A stretch of DNA of 64,000 nucleotides from Hofstenia miamia (Eukaryota > Xenacoelomorpha > Acoela): NCBI GenBank assembly GCA_004352715.1, contig SCFE01000074.1, positions 564,452 to 628,451 on the forward strand, read 5' to 3'. Every line of letters begins with the position of its first letter. Position 1 is the stretch's first letter. A program made the translations under genes and the position numbers. The notes under the pieces were generated by a model. That model was not told the origin of the DNA, ran no database searches, and saw only the letters and a list, made by a program, of their open reading frames with translations. This document shows, piece by piece, positions 51,235 through 57,200 of this stretch.

Positions 51235-54200
51235 NNNNNNNNNNNNNNNNNNNNNNNNNNNNNNNNNNNNNNNNNNNNNNNNNNNNNNNNNNNNNNNNNN
51301 NNNNNNNNNNNNNNNNNNNNNNNNNNNNNNNNNNNNNNNNNNNNNNNNNNNNNNNNNNNNNNNNNNNNNNNNNNNNNNNNNNNNNNNNNNNNNNNNNNNN
51401 NNNNNNNNNNNNNNNNNNNNNNNNNNNNNNNNNNNNNNNNNNNNNNATTGTGGTGGCAGGTCCCTAGGTATCATTATCGGCCAGTCGCTGTTTTCGTATT
51501 TGCTATGTCTGCTGGTGTAACCAGATATTTGTAAATATTGTAGTGGGAATCATTGTATATAAACCATTGAAACAATTGTTAATAGTGAATTAGTTAGCAT
51601 TCGTTCTAACGTTAGTGCACCTCCGTGCACTCTACCGATATACTTAAGTTGCCATTTTCAATAAAATTTAGCTTTGTTCTAAAACAGTGCTTCATGTAGT
51701 AGTCTGTACATCCATTGCCATCACTGCGGGGGTGATAATCATATTTATAATTACATTTTTTAATAACAAAATCTTGCTGGTACATAGCGACATATATAAA
51801 TTTTATAGTGTACATAGCAACATATAAAATTTGTTAAGCGTACATATATAACTATATATTTATATATAATCAAAGCATATGAAATATTATATTCAAATGG
51901 TATACATTGATAGCATCAATACAAATGATTGAGGAATATTTATAAAGATTAACAAGCAAATCCAATTGGTTTGCAGTAAAAATACTGTGCCAAGACACTT
52001 TCATGCTGTGGTGTGCGTGGCATACAACGATATGGCAAGAAAATACGAAAAAATTGCATTGATTGCCTTTCGTAGGCAAACCAAATGCATTAACTTTTGA
52101 TAGCAGTAAGAGTTGCTCTTGTACGATAGGTACAGCATACGGGGGGCAAGAGGGGCAGCTGCCCCCCTTTCCTGGTGTGTTGATTGAATTTATTAGTTTT
52201 ATCATATCGAAATTTTGAATTTCCTAGTAATACTTAATTTAAATAAATCTAAAATGTATTTACTATTGGGTTAAAGCATTGGAACATATTTTTACTGTAT
52301 CAGATAGATTTATCCATTTTTCAATTCTAACGTATACATGTGAATTATACTATTAATATATAAAACACGCAAGTCATTTTAGGTGAATAAAAATTGTTTC
52401 TAGATCATTATAAAAAATCTTTAATTCCTTAAAGCATGTTAAACCTTTGATTATTATCTAAAAAATAATGGTGTTATTATGAAATTTATTTCCATTTGAA
52501 ATGCATTATATCGGATATAAAGTGCTTCCTATAATTGATATGGTAATTATTGATTTCAAAATAGTTAAGTGGTAGCAAATAACAAAGCATGTAGGTCTAT
52601 ATTCTCATATTTCTACACATGGGATGGGAGATTAAAGCAGATTCTAGCACATTACTTCGGATAATCAAATGCTTAGAAAATAAAATTGAGATAAAATTTC
52701 CTCAAAAAGAAATTTATGAAATAAAATATTTTTTCAACAGTTTCCTATATGCATTTTCCATTATTCTTCTGGCTGCCATGAAGTATGGGTGCATCACTTC
52801 CTTACCTATTCTTTTTAATTTGTCTGATCTCTCTCAAATTTGTTGATGATATGAAGTTGCTATGTCTTGATGGTGGGGAGGTCTCTGTTCTAAAATATAG
52901 GGATGTACCGGAATCCAGTAGAATCAGCAATTACACAACAGCTCTGGATATCCGGTAAAATTAAACTTGCTTACATGATTTTACAGCTTAACATGTTCTG
53001 AGATAAAACTAAATTTAAAATTGTAATTTTCGAGAACAAACAATATTTTTTCTATGATGCGCAAATATTCATGCAATAAAGTTTTTCTGACATATTAGGA
53101 CGTAGTATATTTCGATGACCTGACAATGTATTTCCATGTATGGTGAATACTCAAAATATTTATTTATTTTCATCTGCAGGGGGTTGATGTTAATTTAGAA
53201 ATGAGGTTGTTCTTCACTAATAATTGAACAATATATTATCTGGTATCCGGCAGTTAAATTATCCTGTATCTGGTATATTCAATTCACTATCTGGATCCCA
53301 TCCCTACTGAAATATCACAACTCACAACGTGCAAAAAATTTTTTGCCCCTCCTTCAAAAAAATTTCTAGCGGCACCCTTGATACTATCAATATACACATC
53401 TCGAATTTAATACACACAGGAAACAATATACATATAACTACTATGCACATGAAACATAGTAAATTTTGGACTTGTACGAAAATTAAAGGTAAATCGGCAG
53501 TTTACTGTAAATATGTAATTCAGTGTTCAGGAGGGTATCCATAATTCTCCGATGGAGAGGAAGATCTCAATTTCAATAAATACCCCCATGGCAGTATAAA
53601 TAGAAATAATGCTTATATTAATATACATTTGTTGTTTTTAAGATTCTTGACAACCATCACATAATTATTTGCAATATAAATCCTCAAACTGCATTCTTGA
53701 AAGTTAAAATAGAAAGTGTTAAAATAAACCGCTGCTAAATCTAAAACGACATACGATTTACATTTTTTTAAAGATAAAACATCTTTTACGCGAGGAGGTG
53801 GCTCGAAATGCCACTGTCGATTATCATCTACCAGACTGTAATTTTCCTTATGTTCCTTAGACTTAATATGCTCTTCCAATTGTGCTTGTTCTCTAAACTG
53901 GACATCACAAAATGAACAAAAGTTTTGACCCTAAAAAGAAAATTGTTTACTAATGAATCACATTCACGAATTATGAAAAGTTTCGAAATTTGAAAATAAG
54001 CAAAATATTGAATGTCATTAATTATGCTATGATTTATTGTTTCCAAATTAAAAATGCATAGAATTGGAGAGCAAAATTTTCCCACAGGCTTTCTCTAATA
54101 AAATTATAAGAAAAACAAGTATTGTCGATTCTTAGAAATTATTATGAGAAATGACAACCCTCAATGGCTTTCTAAATTTGGCTTGCTATTTAAAAATTTC

Positions 54201-57200
54201 TATTTAAGGAAGTTTTTAGAAATACTCTTGATACTCGAATATTAAACGCGTTAAGAGAATTTCGCAAAATAGAATCAAACCTACAATATCAATTAATTTA
54301 TTTATGTTAAACTTATAATGAGGCGTGAAAAACTTCTAAGAATTATAGTTAAGAACACATTTGCGAAGAAAAGATTTTTCATAGTAAGCTAAAAGTGATT
54401 GTCATTGTTACTAAATGGAAGTTTCAACGCGTTAAATATAATCGAAATACTTTTTAAGTAAAATGTTAGAAAATGCAATTAGTAAAATGTGGATAAGTCC
54501 ACCAACTTAATTGTCAAGTTTACAAGTTCTATTCTATTTTTGTCTATTATTAAATAGTAAGATTAAAGCAAGGTAGTAACAATTGTTTAAAGGAGATTTG
54601 TAAAGGATATTATAATAAGAGGAAAATTTAAATTTTCGGAGAGTATAGCGATCGAGACCACTACTTACTACCACTAAAGTCATTAACTGCTTTTGAATAA
54701 ACTAAAACATCTAGGCTTTGATACCACCTTTACAAATCGCATATCTAGCTATCTTTTTGACTGTGAACAATATGTAAGACTTCAAACTCCTGCCTCTTCC
54801 TAATTTTCATCAGGTCTACCACAAGGTTCTACTATCGGTTTTTTACTTCAATCTAGTTATCAATAAATTTGTTCCTTCAATAACTTCTCTTCATCTTCTA
54901 TGACTGTTCAAAATTCTTGTTTATATGCATTAGATTTGAGTTTCTTGACTTAAATACACTAAAACCGAAGCTCTTCTTTTCAATTAATCCAAATCATACA
55001 ATCTTCCTAATATTGCTCTTGATCAGAAACGTATCAAATTTAGTGTTCAACTACATGGGAAATCCTTCCAAACTTTGTCAAAATATTGCAAAAATTGGTT
55101 GTTAATGTGCATTTTGCAAACTTAATTTTTTCATGAAATACTTTATTCCTTAACCAGAAATTCAATGTTGAAACCCAGAAGTGGAGGACATTATCTCATC
55201 TCCTCCTTAAATACGACACTGCTCTTGACAATTCTATTGTTGAGCTTAAAACTAATATATGTGATCTCAATGTCCTGGACAGCTGATACATCTACCTTCG
55301 ATTTTCTCAAATCTTCAATCGCAAATTCCTCAAATCATCACACAAAATTACTTCTCTTTAAATCATATTGTCCATATACTTTCTGTTATGGCTTTCAATC
55401 CTGATCTCTCAATCGAACTTCTGCAATTAAAATTGACCGTATCATGTTTGAAACTCATCTTCGAAATTTTTAATTACACTTTCTACTAATTCGGAACTAT
55501 TCCAATAGCGCTTTATCTAAAATTTCTTGACGTAGTATTTTTCAATAAGCTATTCATGAGATGCTACGACGTCGATAACTTTGACTGTCTAAAATTCTCT
55601 TCCTCAGTGTGTGGCAATAGGTCCTCTTCTAATCACCCTAGAATTGACAAATCCATTTTTGCTGCCATTTTCTTTTACCGAATAATTTGCATTCTAAATT
55701 TATATACTTTAACATTTTGACATAAATATATGGTTTCATCCATATTTCAAACTATTTTCTTTAATGTTTCCAAAAATCTACTTCTAAATATTAAATATCT
55801 CATTTTCTTTTTGGAAACGTTTTTGCTATCTATCTTTCATCTAACTAAACAATTCAAATTTGTACATATTTTTTATGGTGAAATTTAATTTTATTATCAT
55901 TATTATATTATTAACTACATTTCAAATATGTTACTTTATCACGAAAATTTCTAATTATTTTAAAATGCAACACAAATATTTGCATTAAAAAATATTGGCA
56001 TATATTTCTGCAAACAAATTCCAAAGGTCACATTCGGGTCGGATTGGGTTTGAAATCTCAAGCTGATCAATTTGTCAATAAAGATACACAAAATATCTTC
56101 CACGATGCGCTCAACAGTTTCAAATGTTGTGATGAGAAGCCCTTTTAGATCTTATGTTAAATCTTATTTGTTATTTATTTTACTAAAAGATGTTAATCTC
56201 TGTTTTTATATGAGAAATCCTAGACTATTAAATGTGTTCCAAATTCTTGTATGAGCATTATTTTACAAGGACCTCGCTCTCTATAAATTCCGGGGTTTGT
56301 TATTCCACCTTAAATGCATCACAAAGTCGTGCAAGTGTCATAAAGCAAATCAATAGCTGCGAAAAATATTAAATAACGTCCATATTGTTTAATGTTTCAT
56401 TGGAAGTATTTTACAGTTTTCCCCAAATTCCTAATATCTAACTTATGAAACAGAAAATATCCATCAATGCTAAAAAGTAGGCTTACAACAAATGCTAAGA
56501 TAGCTGATAATTTCTGAATCAAAATAATACGTACAGAAGTAAAAGTTGTATCATGATCTTGACTGTGAGATCCTTCAGCATTTTCACGCCATTTTGCAAT
56601 ATATTCTTTGACGCTATTGACTACACTAAATTATAGAGTATTGCAATTAAAAACAATAACTTACGTTTATATTTAAGCATTGTATTCCAAACTAAGGTTT
56701 CTGCATCCGAATGTGGATAACAACAACGACCTTGTTTAAAATCTTTGCAACTTCTGTTCCATTTCACATTTCTACACACGTGAACTCTTTTAAATGGAGA
56801 CTTTCTCGAAAAATTAGGTTCCGTAAACTTAACATATCTCTCCTTGTAGTTTTTTATTAAGAAGTTTGCTTCAGGTTTGGTTAAATCAGTGTCTCTGCAG
56901 TTCAATACTTTGATAATACCATTTTGGTATTTTTGGTAACATGTATTACATACTACTTTTACTTCCTCACTTAAATGATTTTTGACCGTACTGCGAGTAA
57001 CATTAGTAAGTTTTGAAGAGGTTGGTTGAAAAACTGGAGGCTTGCAAGGGAATGGATCTAGTTTGGAATTTCTTTTTTTGGAATTACTGCGTGATCTAGG
57101 TTTAGTAGATGGCTTTCTAGCTTCAGAACTATTTTCATTTGAGTTCTTATTATCATCCATAGTAAATGTAATTTCAAAAATTTGAGGAGTCCTCTCAGAC

